A stretch of DNA of 64,000 nt from Roseovarius amoyensis (GTDB lineage: Bacteria > Pseudomonadota > Alphaproteobacteria > Rhodobacterales > Rhodobacteraceae), in NCBI RefSeq assembly GCF_003260265.1, contig NZ_QITQ01000002.1, positions 309,553-373,552 on the forward strand, in the 5' to 3' direction. Each line of letters begins with the position of its first letter. Position 1 is the stretch's first letter. The notes beneath the pieces are model-generated. The model saw nothing but the letters and a program-made list of their open reading frames with translations, searched no databases and was not told where the DNA came from. The translations under genes and the position numbers were made by a program. Shown one piece after another: positions 27,351-35,219 of the stretch.

Positions 27351-28604
27351 TTAATTGCCTTCGATCATATCGGTGATGACCTGATCTCCGCTTGCCAGAT
27401 CGCCGCCGGTTACAATGGTTTGCAAGCCGTCGCTGTCGCCCGTTTCAACTGGGATCTCGACAGCCGCCCCATCGCGAGACACCCAAACGGTGCTGTCGGA
27501 CACCGCCCGCGTGGCGCCGCCCCGGTTGCGCGACGGCATGACCAGCCCCAACAAGCCGCCACCGCCATCCGACGATTCCTCTTCGACCACCTGCGGCGGG
27601 GCAAAGCGCAGGGCCGCATTGGGCGCCAGCAGCACGTCGTCATATTGCGCGACGATCACATCCGCCGTGGCCGTCATGCCGGGGCGCAACAACAGATCAT
27701 CATTCTCGACCGACAAGATCGCTTTGTAGGTGACCAGACCGTCGACGCTTTCCGATGCATAGCGCACCATGGATATCTGGGCCGGAAACAGCATGTCATC
27801 ATAGGCATCGACGGTGAAACTTGCCTTGTCTCCTACCTTGATGCGGCCGATATCAGCCTCGGCCACATCGACCTGCAACTCCATCTGTGTCAGATCCTCG
27901 GCGATGGAAAACAACTCGGGCGCTGACAGGCTGGCGGCGACGATCTGCCCGGCATCAACCGAGCGGTCCAGCACCACACCGTTGATCGGGGAAACGATGG
28001 TGGCCTTGCTCAGGATTGCCTGCTGCGATTCCAGCTGGGCCTGCGCCAGATCCACGTTGGCCTGCGCGCTGGCCGCGCTGGCGCGCGCGCGCTCCAAAGC
28101 CGCCTTGGAGGCGGTCAGGTTAGTCTGCGACGTCACGCCGCGCTGATCCAGTTGCCGGACAATTTCAAAATCCGCCTCCGCTTCAAGCAGGCTGGCGCGG
28201 GCGCTGGCCAGCTGTGCCTCGGCAGCCGCGTGGCTGGCGACCTGGACAGACAATTGGGCATCCAACTGTACTGTGTCCAACCTGGCCAGCACCTGTCCGG
28301 CTTTGACGGGATCATTGTAATCCACCAACACTTCGGCGATCGTTCCGGACAGCTCGGATGAAATCTCAACCTTGTTGGTCGGTTCGATCGTGCCCGTCGC
28401 CGAAACAGTCACCGTCAAATCTCCCCGGGTGACCGTTTCGGTAAGATAGCTCACTTGGGCGCGCTCTTCGGCGCCTTGCATCCACCAGACCCCCAGCGCC
28501 CCAACCAGGACCGCTGCGCCGATCCATCCCAACCATTTCAGGGGATGGCGTGTAGATTTTCCGAGGCCAAGAGAAGCTTCGATTTCGCGTTGCGTTTCAT
28601 TCAT
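27351..28604 (-). CDS. MacA-like periplasmic adaptor (membrane-fusion protein)
   Basis: A 417-residue adaptor with an N-terminal membrane anchor (WLGWIGAAVLVGALGVWW, ~25-42), a lipoyl/barrel-sandwich half-motif (VSATGTIEPTNKVEISSELSG-like region, ~67-88), an alpha-helical coiled hairpin (~100-190, Ala/Gln/Leu rich) and a second lipoyl half (IVSPINGVVLDRSVDAGQIV, ~198). Barrel and MP domains follow. It would bridge the MacB-like permease to an outer-membrane TolC; no tolC is nearby. First gene of the export operon. Confidence 0.9.
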   Translation of the reverse strand: MNETQREIEASLGLGKSTRHPLKWLGWIGAAVLVGALGVWWMQGAEERAQVSYLTETVTRGDLTVTVSATGTIEPTNKVEISSELSGTIAEVLVDYNDPVKAGQVLARLDTVQLDAQLSVQVASHAAAEAQLASARASLLEAEADFEIVRQLDQRGVTSQTNLTASKAALERARASAASAQANVDLAQAQLESQQAILSKATIVSPINGVVLDRSVDAGQIVAASLSAPELFSIAEDLTQMELQVDVAEADIGRIKVGDKASFTVDAYDDMLFPAQISMVRYASESVDGLVTYKAILSVENDDLLLRPGMTATADVIVAQYDDVLLAPNAALRFAPPQVVEEESSDGGGGLLGLVMPSRNRGGATRAVSDSTVWVSRDGAAVEIPVETGDSDGLQTIVTGGDLASGDQVITDMIEGN

Positions 28605-28717
28605 TCGCCGGTCCGATCCGATGGAGCACTTGCACAGACCCTACAGCAACCAAGATCGAGAGCCATGCTTCAAGTGCTTTACGTGGTCGGGGGGATTTTC
28701 CGTCGCTGTTTATGAAA

Positions 28718-28898
28718 TGACCTGCCCTCCGCGAAATCCCTCCCCATGATGTAGAGTCTGCGCCAACCGCGAAGGAGCAGACACATGCGAAAGAGCCGTT
28801 TCACCGAAGCGCAGATAATCGGGATGATCAAGGAGCAGGAGGCGGGGTATTGTCAGATTGCCCGGACTCGTTCGTTCTTCCCCGGTCCTGAGCCTTGA
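28718..28898 (+). pseudogene. IS3-family left end and orfA N-terminal fragment
   Basis: TGACCTGCCC at 28718 resembles the left terminal sequence of IS3-family elements. The frame from the ATG at 28785 reads MRKSRFTEAQIIGMIKEQEAG, the well-known OrfA start of one IS3 subgroup, then loses similarity and stops at 28898 (37 codons). The rest of the transposase is gone, so this is a scar at the boundary between the export operon and the oxidoreductase genes. Confidence 0.8.
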
Positions 28899-29182
28899 GA
28901 CTCTGGCATAATTCCCTTGGTTACTTGGTTGTCGCCAAGTAACGCCCAAACAAGCCAGCCCAAATCCGCACCGAAAACCCTACGACAGGATTTTTCTCTG
29001 ACAAGGCAGGGTAGGGCGATGCCAACCCCGCCTCAACCTATGTTCCTTTGACACCGCCCCTCGATGGTGTCGTACCAGCGGATCCAGAGCAGATGGGGCT
29101 GGTTTCGAATATTTTGAATGGATATTGTTTTGTCACGCCGGCAGGGTAGGGTGGTGCCGGCCCGGGCTCGACCCGAGTTCCC
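28899..29182. other. non-coding leader region with a decayed duplicate
   Basis: No intact gene lies in these 284 bases between the IS3 fragment and the GltD-like gene. The left ~90 bp show nothing recognisable. From about 28990 on, the sequence is a diverged tandem copy of the leader and first ~30 codons of the downstream gene (see the repeat entry). Promoter elements could not be assigned with confidence; TTGACA at 29048-29053 lacks a convincing -10 partner. Confidence 0.5.
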
Positions 29183-29190
29183 TTGACGGC
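29005..29190 (+). repeat. two diverged direct repeats 135 bp apart (29005-29055 and 29140-29190)
   Basis: Each ~51-bp copy begins GGCAGGGTAGGG and continues with TGCC, CCC, CTC, ACC, GTTCC and TTGAC at the same spacings; by eye about 36 of 51 positions agree. Similarity extends into the coding part: copy 1 reads, from TTG 29048, MTPPLDGVV...ADPEQ, against MTAPVRKVV...TDPEY in the real gene. In copy 2 CCGGCA/TGCCGG can form a 6-bp stem around a G-rich loop; in copy 1 only four pairs remain. Confidence 0.6.
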
Positions 29191-31006
29191 ACCTGTGCGA
29201 AAGGTAGTGGAATTGAAACCGACAGATACCACCGATCCAGAGTATTTCCACAAGGTTGTCGACTGCCAGTATGCCTGCCCGGCGCACACTCCGGTGCCTT
29301 TCTATATCCGCCTCATCGCGCAACAAAGATACACCGATGCCTACCTCGTCAACTGGGAGAGCAATGTGTTTCCCGGAGTGCTGGGCCGGACCTGTGACCG
29401 CCCTTGCGAGCCGGCCTGCCGCCGGGGCCGGGTCGAGGAAGAGCCGGTTGCGATCTGCCGACTGAAACGGGTGGCCGCCGATTTCAAGGATGATGTTGCC
29501 GATCGTCTGCCGAAGGCTGGGCCGGCGAATGGCAAGAAGATCGCCCTGATCGGTGGCGGGCCGTCCTCGCTGACCGTGGCGCGCGATCTCGCCCCGCTCG
29601 GATTCGAGCTGCATCTTTATGAGGGCGAAGCCAAGGCCGGGGGCTTCATGCGGTCGCAAATCCCGTCATTCCGCCTGCCCGACAGCGTTCTGGACGAGGA
29701 AGTGGGGTATGTGCTGGGCATGGGTGTCCTGACCCGCTTCAACACCTATATCGACAGCATGGCCGACATCCTGACCAAGGGCTATGACGCCGTTTATGTC
29801 GGCTGTGGCGCCCCGAAAGGGCGTGATCTGCCGAACCTGCCCGGGCGCGTAGAAGCCGATGCCAATATCCATATCGGGATCAACTGGCTGGCAAATGTCG
29901 CCTTCAATCACACCGACAAGATCGGCAAGAAGGTGATCGTCCTGGGCGGAGGCAATACCGCGATGGATTGCTGCCGCACCGCGCGCCGTCTGGGTGGCGC
30001 GGACGTCAAGGTCATCGTGCGCAGCCCCAACGCCGAGATGAAGGCTTCGCCCTGGGAAAAGGAAGATGCCATTCACGAAGGCATTCCGATCATCGACAAC
30101 CACGTGCCTCGCGAGTTCGTGCTGAAGAAGGGCAGGCTGGTCGGCATGAATTTCGAAAAGGTCAAAGCCGTTTACCATGACAACGGCCGCCGCGAACTGG
30201 TGCCCACCGGCGAAGAGCTTGTGTTCTTTCCCTGCGACGACGTGCTGATCGCGATCGGTCAGGAAAATGCGTTTCCCTGGATCGAAAAGGAGACCGGCAT
30301 CAGGTTCACCAGCTGGGGAACGCCGATCCTGAATGATGACGAGACGCTGCAATCCACCCGCAAGGAGGTTTTCTTTGGCGGTGACGCGGCGTTTGGCCCC
30401 AAGAACATTATCACCGCCGTGGCGCATGGCCACAAGGCGGCGGTGTCGATTGATCTGTTCTGCCGTGGCAAGGATCCGGGTGAACGCCCGGCACCCCATG
30501 TCAATCTGTTCAGCCAGAAGATGGGCATCCATGAATGGAGCTATGCCAACACGCCGATAGCCGATAAGCGCGAGGCGGTGCCATTGGTGGAACTGGAACG
30601 GGCTCTGAAGGATCGCGCGCTCGAAGTGGAGCTTGGCTTTGATCCCGAGACCGCGTTCATACAGGCCGAACGCTGCCTCAACTGCGATGCTCAGACCGTT
30701 TTCAGTCATACTCTTTGCATCGAATGCGATGCCTGCGCCGATATCTGCCCGACCAGTTGCATCAGTTTCGTGGAGAACGGCGCCGAGGACGACCTGCGCG
30801 GCCGCCTGACGGTTCCCGCGCTTGACACCGACCAGGACATATACGTTTCCGACACACTCGACACGGGCAGGGTTCTGGTCAAGGACGAAGATGTCTGTCT
30901 GCACTGCGGATTATGCGCCGAACGGTGCCCGACAACCGCGTGGGACATGCAGATGTTCTTTTACAACATGGCCAAAGCGTCGCCTGACCTGGTGGAGGTC
31001 GAATGA
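29183..31006 (+). CDS. GltD-like FAD/iron-sulfur oxidoreductase with two C-terminal ferredoxin motifs
   Basis: A ~607-residue flavo-iron-sulfur protein resembling the small subunit of glutamate synthase. The N-terminal cysteines CQYACPAHTP (~28) and RTCDRPCEPACRRG (~69-82) bind Fe-S clusters; ALIGGGPSSLTVARDL (~116) binds FAD; VIVLGGGNTAMDCCRTARRL (~252) is the NAD(P)H-binding loop. Two 4Fe-4S motifs, CIECDACADICPTSC and CLHCGLCAERCPTT, end the protein. It overlaps the oxoacid oxidoreductase alpha gene by 4 bp, so it most likely transfers its electrons to or from NADP. The start is uncertain: TTG at 29183, GTG 29195/29207, or TTG 29213 with AAAGG upstream. Confidence 0.9.
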   Translation: MTAPVRKVVELKPTDTTDPEYFHKVVDCQYACPAHTPVPFYIRLIAQQRYTDAYLVNWESNVFPGVLGRTCDRPCEPACRRGRVEEEPVAICRLKRVAADFKDDVADRLPKAGPANGKKIALIGGGPSSLTVARDLAPLGFELHLYEGEAKAGGFMRSQIPSFRLPDSVLDEEVGYVLGMGVLTRFNTYIDSMADILTKGYDAVYVGCGAPKGRDLPNLPGRVEADANIHIGINWLANVAFNHTDKIGKKVIVLGGGNTAMDCCRTARRLGGADVKVIVRSPNAEMKASPWEKEDAIHEGIPIIDNHVPREFVLKKGRLVGMNFEKVKAVYHDNGRRELVPTGEELVFFPCDDVLIAIGQENAFPWIEKETGIRFTSWGTPILNDDETLQSTRKEVFFGGDAAFGPKNIITAVAHGHKAAVSIDLFCRGKDPGERPAPHVNLFSQKMGIHEWSYANTPIADKREAVPLVELERALKDRALEVELGFDPETAFIQAERCLNCDAQTVFSHTLCIECDACADICPTSCISFVENGAEDDLRGRLTVPALDTDQDIYVSDTLDTGRVLVKDEDVCLHCGLCAERCPTTAWDMQMFFYNMAKASPDLVEVE

Positions 31007-32883
31007 AACAGATCAGTGGCATCAATGATTTCGTGGTGAAGTTCGCAAATGTGAACGGCTCTGGATCGGCCAGCGCCAACCACTTGTTCGCAAAGGCGAT
31101 TTTTCGCATGGACATCCCTGTCAGTCCGCGCAACATCTTTCCTTCGAACATCCAGGGCCTGCCGACTTGGTACGAGGTGAGGGTCAGTTCCAAAGGGTGT
31201 CTGGGTCGGCGTGGCGGTGTTGATCTGATGGTCTGCGTCAACCCGCAAAGCATGGAAAAGGACATCGCCAGCATCGAGCCCGGCGGCTATTTCGTGTATG
31301 ATTCCACCAAACCCCTCGAAGCGCACCTCAAGCGGGACGACATTACCTATCTCGGTATCCCGATGACCGAAATTTGCATGCGCGAATTCAAGAGCCCGCG
31401 CCTGCAGCAACTGCTCAAGAACGTTGTCTATGTCGGGGCGATGGCGGCGTTGCTGAACATCGATTTTCCGATTCTCAAGAACCTGCTGAACGACCAGTTC
31501 AAGGGCAAAGAAAAGCTGATCTCGTCAAACGCGCATGCGCTCGATCTGGGGTACAACTTCGCGCTCGAGACCTTCGACTGCCCGCTTCCGATCCGGCTGC
31601 AGAAGGGGGGCAATGACGCGCCGCATATCCTGGAAAGCAGGCACATCCTGATGAATGGCAACACGGCCGCCGCGCTTGGTGCGATCTATGGCGGTGCCAC
31701 GGTTGCGGCCTGGTATCCGATCACGCCGTCAACCTCGGTCGTCGATGCCTTCGCGAAATATGCGGCACGACTGCGGATCGACGCCGGCACCGGCAAGAGG
31801 AATTTCGCCATTGTCCAGGCCGAGGACGAGCTTGCCGCCATGGGCATGGTGGTGGGCGCCAGCTGGAACGGTGCGCGGGCTTTCACCGCCACCTCCGGCC
31901 CCGGCCTGTCGCTGATGAGCGAGTTTCTGGGTCTGGCCTATTTCGCCGAGGTGCCGGTGGTGCTGATCGACGTGCAGCGGTCGGGCCCGTCAACCGGCAT
32001 GCCCACCCGTTCGCAGCAATCCGACATTCTGGCGGCCGCCTACGCCAGCCACGGCGATACCAAGCAGGTGCTGCTGTTTCCGGCCACCCCGCGCGAGTGT
32101 TTCGACATGACGGTTCAGGCATTCGATCTCGCGGAACGTTTGCAGACCCCGGTGATCATCATGTCGGATCTCGATCTCGGGATGAATGACTGGATGTCGC
32201 CACCGCTGGAATGGGACGATAATTACCGGATGGATCGCGGCAAGGTTCTGGATGCCAAGGCTCTGGACAACGTCGAAAGATGGGGGCGCTATCTGGACGT
32301 GGACGGCGATGGCATATGCTATCGCACATTGCCGGGCACGCATCCCGACAAGGGCGCGTATTTCACCCGCGGCTCATCGAAGAACGAGATGGCGGTCTAT
32401 TCCGAAAGCGGCGACGACTACGTTCAGAACATGGATCGCCTGTTGCGCAAGTTCGAGACCGCCAAGAGCTATGTGCCGGCGCCCAAGACCCATCCGCCGA
32501 TCGCGGTCGAGACCCCGAAGACCACATTGAAACTCGGGGCGCTGTTTTTCGGTACCTCGGCCTCGCCCGCCTATGAGGCGGTCGAAATGCTGGCAGATGA
32601 AGGGTTTTCCATCGACACCATGCGCATACGCGCCTTCCCGTTCCATGAAAGCGTGGACCAGTTCGTCCACGACCACGACCTGGTTTTCGTGATCGAGCAG
32701 AACCGCGACGGGCAGATGCGCCGGCTGATTATCAATGAATGCGAAATCCCGCCGGGCAAGCTGATCCCGGTCCTGAACTATTCGGGCACGCCGATCACTG
32801 CGCGCAAGATCGCCCGCGAGATCCGCGAAGCCCTGAGCGCCAAGAGCGCCGATGTCGTCCCGCTGCACCCGGAGACCGCCTGA
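31003..32883 (+). CDS. 2-oxoacid:acceptor oxidoreductase, fused gamma-alpha subunit
   Basis: A 626-residue subunit. Residues ~1-185 form a gamma-type domain (FVVKFANVNGSGSASANHLF, GCLGRRGGVDLMVCVNP), and from ~205 an alpha (pyruvate:ferredoxin-oxidoreductase N-terminal) domain with YPITPSTSVVDAFAKYA (~239), VQAEDELAAMGMVVGASWNG (~268) and TSGPGLSLMSEFLG. The YPITPST motif is the class signature of 2-oxoglutarate/2-oxoisovalerate-type enzymes. It oxidatively decarboxylates a 2-oxoacid to acyl-CoA together with the beta subunit; the substrate is unresolved. Coupled to both neighbours by 4-bp and 1-bp overlaps. Confidence 0.92.
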   Translation: MKQISGINDFVVKFANVNGSGSASANHLFAKAIFRMDIPVSPRNIFPSNIQGLPTWYEVRVSSKGCLGRRGGVDLMVCVNPQSMEKDIASIEPGGYFVYDSTKPLEAHLKRDDITYLGIPMTEICMREFKSPRLQQLLKNVVYVGAMAALLNIDFPILKNLLNDQFKGKEKLISSNAHALDLGYNFALETFDCPLPIRLQKGGNDAPHILESRHILMNGNTAAALGAIYGGATVAAWYPITPSTSVVDAFAKYAARLRIDAGTGKRNFAIVQAEDELAAMGMVVGASWNGARAFTATSGPGLSLMSEFLGLAYFAEVPVVLIDVQRSGPSTGMPTRSQQSDILAAAYASHGDTKQVLLFPATPRECFDMTVQAFDLAERLQTPVIIMSDLDLGMNDWMSPPLEWDDNYRMDRGKVLDAKALDNVERWGRYLDVDGDGICYRTLPGTHPDKGAYFTRGSSKNEMAVYSESGDDYVQNMDRLLRKFETAKSYVPAPKTHPPIAVETPKTTLKLGALFFGTSASPAYEAVEMLADEGFSIDTMRIRAFPFHESVDQFVHDHDLVFVIEQNRDGQMRRLIINECEIPPGKLIPVLNYSGTPITARKIAREIREALSAKSADVVPLHPETA

Positions 32884-33932
32884 TGTCTTATATCAAACCG
32901 AAATTCCGCCACCCGGGCCTGCCAAGGAACGCGCTGGGCATTACCGTTGCCGAATATGACGGGGCGATTTCAACCCTTTGCGCGGGCTGCGGCCATGACA
33001 GCATCTCGGCGGCAATTCGCAACGCGTGTTTCCTGTCCTCAATTCCGCCGCACCGGATCGCCAAACTGTCAGGCATCGGCTGCTCCTCGAAGATGCCGAC
33101 GTATTTCCTGGGCAAGAGCCACGGCTTCAATTCGGTGCACGGTCGAATGCCGTCGGTGGCCACCGGCGCCAGCCTGGCGAACCGTGACCTTACCTATATC
33201 GGCGTCTCGGGTGATGGAGATACAGCCTCGATCGGCATGGGCCAGTTCATTCACCTGATCCGGCGCAACGTGAACATGACCTATATCGTGGCCAACAACG
33301 GCTGCTACGGGCTGACCAAGGGCCAGGACAGCGCCACCGCCGATCTGGGCTCTATCAGCAAATCGGGCGCCGCCAATTCCTTCGACGGCATAGACCTTGC
33401 CAGCCTCGCGCTGTTGCAGGGGGCAAGCTTTGTCGCCCGCAGCTTTTCCGGCGACAAGGAGCAGCTGGAACCGTTGTTCCGCGCCGCCATGGCGCATAAC
33501 GGGTTCGCGTTCATAGATGTCGTCTCGCCCTGCGTGACCTTCAACAATCATGTCGGTTCCACCAAGAGCTATGCCCAAACCCGCGAGCATCTCGATGTCA
33601 TGCCGCTTGATTACGTCCCCATGCGCGATGAGATCCGCACCCAATACGATGCCGGCACCAGCCGGGGGGTAACCTTGCACGACGGTTCGGTCATCCAGTT
33701 GCGCAAGGCCAGCGTCGATTATCAGACCGATGACCGCAATGCGGCGATGCTTGCGGTACAGGAGGCACACGACGACGGCCGAATTCTGACCGGGCTGTTG
33801 TTCCTTGACCCCAATACTCAGGATCTCAACCAGAACCTCAAGCTCGCCGGCAAGCCGCTGAACGAGCTGAGCACGGATGAGCTCTGCCCTGGCAGCAAGG
33901 TTCTGAACAGCATCAACGAAGGCCTGCGATAA
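32883..33932 (+). CDS. 2-oxoacid:acceptor oxidoreductase, TPP-binding beta subunit
   Basis: A 349-residue TPP enzyme subunit. LCAGCGHDSISAAI (~31-44) is the conserved beta-subunit CxGCG block, GIGCSSKMP (~63) follows, and VSGDGDTASIGMGQF (~103) to VANNGCYGLTKGQ (~128) is the GDGx(25-30)NN thiamine-diphosphate motif. No ferredoxin domain is fused, so clusters must come from the GltD-like partner. It starts at TGATG overlapping the alpha stop. It ends 39 bp before a transposase scar. Confidence 0.93.
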   Translation: MSYIKPKFRHPGLPRNALGITVAEYDGAISTLCAGCGHDSISAAIRNACFLSSIPPHRIAKLSGIGCSSKMPTYFLGKSHGFNSVHGRMPSVATGASLANRDLTYIGVSGDGDTASIGMGQFIHLIRRNVNMTYIVANNGCYGLTKGQDSATADLGSISKSGAANSFDGIDLASLALLQGASFVARSFSGDKEQLEPLFRAAMAHNGFAFIDVVSPCVTFNNHVGSTKSYAQTREHLDVMPLDYVPMRDEIRTQYDAGTSRGVTLHDGSVIQLRKASVDYQTDDRNAAMLAVQEAHDDGRILTGLLFLDPNTQDLNQNLKLAGKPLNELSTDELCPGSKVLNSINEGLR

Positions 33933-33971
33933 GGCTGTTTGTCGGCGGTGTCAGACGGATGCGCACCAGTC

Positions 33972-34289
33972 TCACCAAGGGCAGGATGTCTTTGTCACGA
34001 AGCTTTCGAGCACCTCGCCCTCGTGATCGACCGAGCGCCACAGGTAGTGGGTCTCGCGCTCCAAAGCCTTCAGCTTCTCGGCCATCTCGGTCGTGATGCC
34101 GCCGCGATCACCGCGATCCACCTCGGCCTTCTTGACCCACTCGTTCAGCGTCTGCGGCGCGCAACCGATCTTCGCAGAAATCGACAGGATCGCCGACCAG
34201 CGGCTCTCATGCTGCCCGGGATTGTCCAAAACCAAGCGAACGGCACGCTCGCGCACTTCGGGGGAATACTTGTTCGTCGTCTTGCTCAT
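33972..34289 (-). pseudogene. chimeric transposase remnant: IS3 orfA joined to an IS6-family piece
   Basis: Residues 1-79 (34289 to about 34053) read as an IS3-family OrfA: MSKTTNKYSPEVRERAVRLV, SAKIGCAPQTLNEWVKKAEV, EKLKALERE. The last ~26 residues (THYLWRSVDHEGEVLESFVT) instead match the DDE-domain entry of IS6-family transposases. The open frame continues smoothly across the join. Neither transposase is complete. This records one insertion or deletion inside another element. Confidence 0.8.
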
Positions 34290-34342
34290 GATGCTCCATC
34301 CTACTCAGGAGTTGGAGCCTCCGGCAAACCCGGCGCGGTTCA
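34290..34342. mobile_element. IS3-family terminal end
   Basis: Read on the minus strand, the segment starts TGAACCGCGCCGGGTTTGCC at 34342, the usual end of one IS3 subgroup, and runs to the orfA start at 34289. Its outer base abuts the broken recombinase frame at 34343, showing that the IS cut that gene. Confidence 0.65.
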
Positions 34343-34847
34343 GTCCGACGCCCTACGATTACGGAATGATCAGGTCGATGACGGGACAATTTGGGGCGTG
34401 CGCGGCAAGACAGGCGAAGAAGTCGCGATTCCGGTCAGCCCGACCCTTCAAGCAGCGCTCGACCGCATGCCAAGCCACGACGCCGAAACCGTGCTTTCCA
34501 ATTCGCGCGGTGAGGCGTGGACCTACAACGGCTTTTCGACTGTTTGGCACCGCTTCAAAACCGCCCTTGAGAATGAAGACCTTATCGAAAAAGGCCTGAC
34601 CCTCAAGGGCTTGCGGCACACGGTTGCCACGACTTTGCACGAGGCGGGGCTGGATGAACGCCGCATCGCGGACCTTCTGGGGCAGAAAACACCGTCCATG
34701 GCGCGGCACTATTCACGGTCAGCGAACCTTGCCGACAAGAACCGTGCGACCATGGCGACACTGGAAGAAGAGAACCGAAGGCGGGCCGAAAGTGTCAAAC
34801 CTTCGCAGAAAAGCGTCAAACCTAACCGAAACGAGGATCAGTCATGA
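34343..34847 (+). pseudogene. tyrosine recombinase (phage-type integrase), C-terminal half
   Basis: The frame from 34343 reads SDALRLRNDQVDDGTIWGVRG, KTGEEVAIPVS, LTLKGLRHTVATTLHEAG, LLGQKTPSMARHYSR, i.e. the catalytic-domain box II Arg, the following conserved stretch and the nucleophilic Tyr (HYSR) of an integrase. The N-terminus and the first catalytic Arg are missing, replaced by the IS3 end at 34342. The box II His is Lys (KGLRH), seen in some phage integrases. The stop at 34847 is 31 bp from the tRNA-Phe 3' end, the usual integrase position for an element inserted in that tRNA. Confidence 0.88.
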
Positions 34848-34878
34848 GCAGAAAACACAATTATATCAGCTTTTTAAA

Positions 34879-34953
34879 TGGTGCCCGGGGGCGGAATCGA
34901 ACCACCGACACGAGGATTTTCAATCCACTGCTCTACCCCTGAGCTACCCGGGC
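34879..34953 (-). tRNA. tRNA-Phe (anticodon GAA)
   Basis: 75 nt with encoded CCA on the minus strand: acceptor GCCCGGG/CCCGGGC, D-arm GCTC..GAGC, anticodon loop TTGAAAA (GAA), T-arm GGTGG-TTCGATT-CCGCC. One U-U mismatch occurs at position 28-42 of the anticodon stem, leaving four pairs. The adjacent integrase remnant suggests the 3' end served as an attachment site; no second copy of the 3' end was noticed to the left within the window. Confidence 0.95.
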
Positions 34954-35036
34954 ACGGGTTCAACGGTCTGGGCCGTTCGGGTGCAGGCGTTCTAGGCGAG
35001 CTTCGTGAGTGTGTCCAGAGGGAATCTGGCCGTTTT

Positions 35037-35219
35037 TCAGTGTGTTTCGGGGTTGTTTCTGCTCAACTCTTCGGCGGCGCGTTCGCTATCTTCGGGATCG
35101 CGCGAAGGCAGCGCGTAATCGCCTCGCAGCCATTTGCCCAGGTCGACGTCGGCGCAGCGTTTGGAGCAGAACGGGCGAAAGCGATGGACTGTCTCCTTGC
35201 TGCAGACGGGGCAGGTCAT
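35037..35219 (-). CDS. yacG: DNA gyrase inhibitor YacG (zinc-binding)
   Basis: A 60-residue protein with a CPVCSK...FCSKRCADVDLGKWLRGDY pattern: four cysteines in CxxC and CxxxC spacing bind zinc, and the following DLGxWLxGxYxxP segment is the YacG family signature. YacG binds the GyrB C-terminal region and inhibits gyrase in E. coli. It overlaps the RNase G-type gene by 4 bp, a conserved alphaproteobacterial arrangement (maf-rng-yacG). Confidence 0.93.
   Translation of the reverse strand: MTCPVCSKETVHRFRPFCSKRCADVDLGKWLRGDYALPSRDPEDSERAAEELSRNNPETH

Noticed and set aside
29130..29200. SAM-type or other known riboswitch in the oxidoreductase leader
   Set aside because: The repeats form only a short hairpin and do not match any conserved core I could recognise; kept as an unexplained repeat.
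13742..34342. A single composite transposon bounded by identical IS3 copies
   Set aside because: The orfB at 13742 and the orfA pieces at 28785 and 33972 belong to different IS3 subgroups by their sequence and the IS ends do not match each other.
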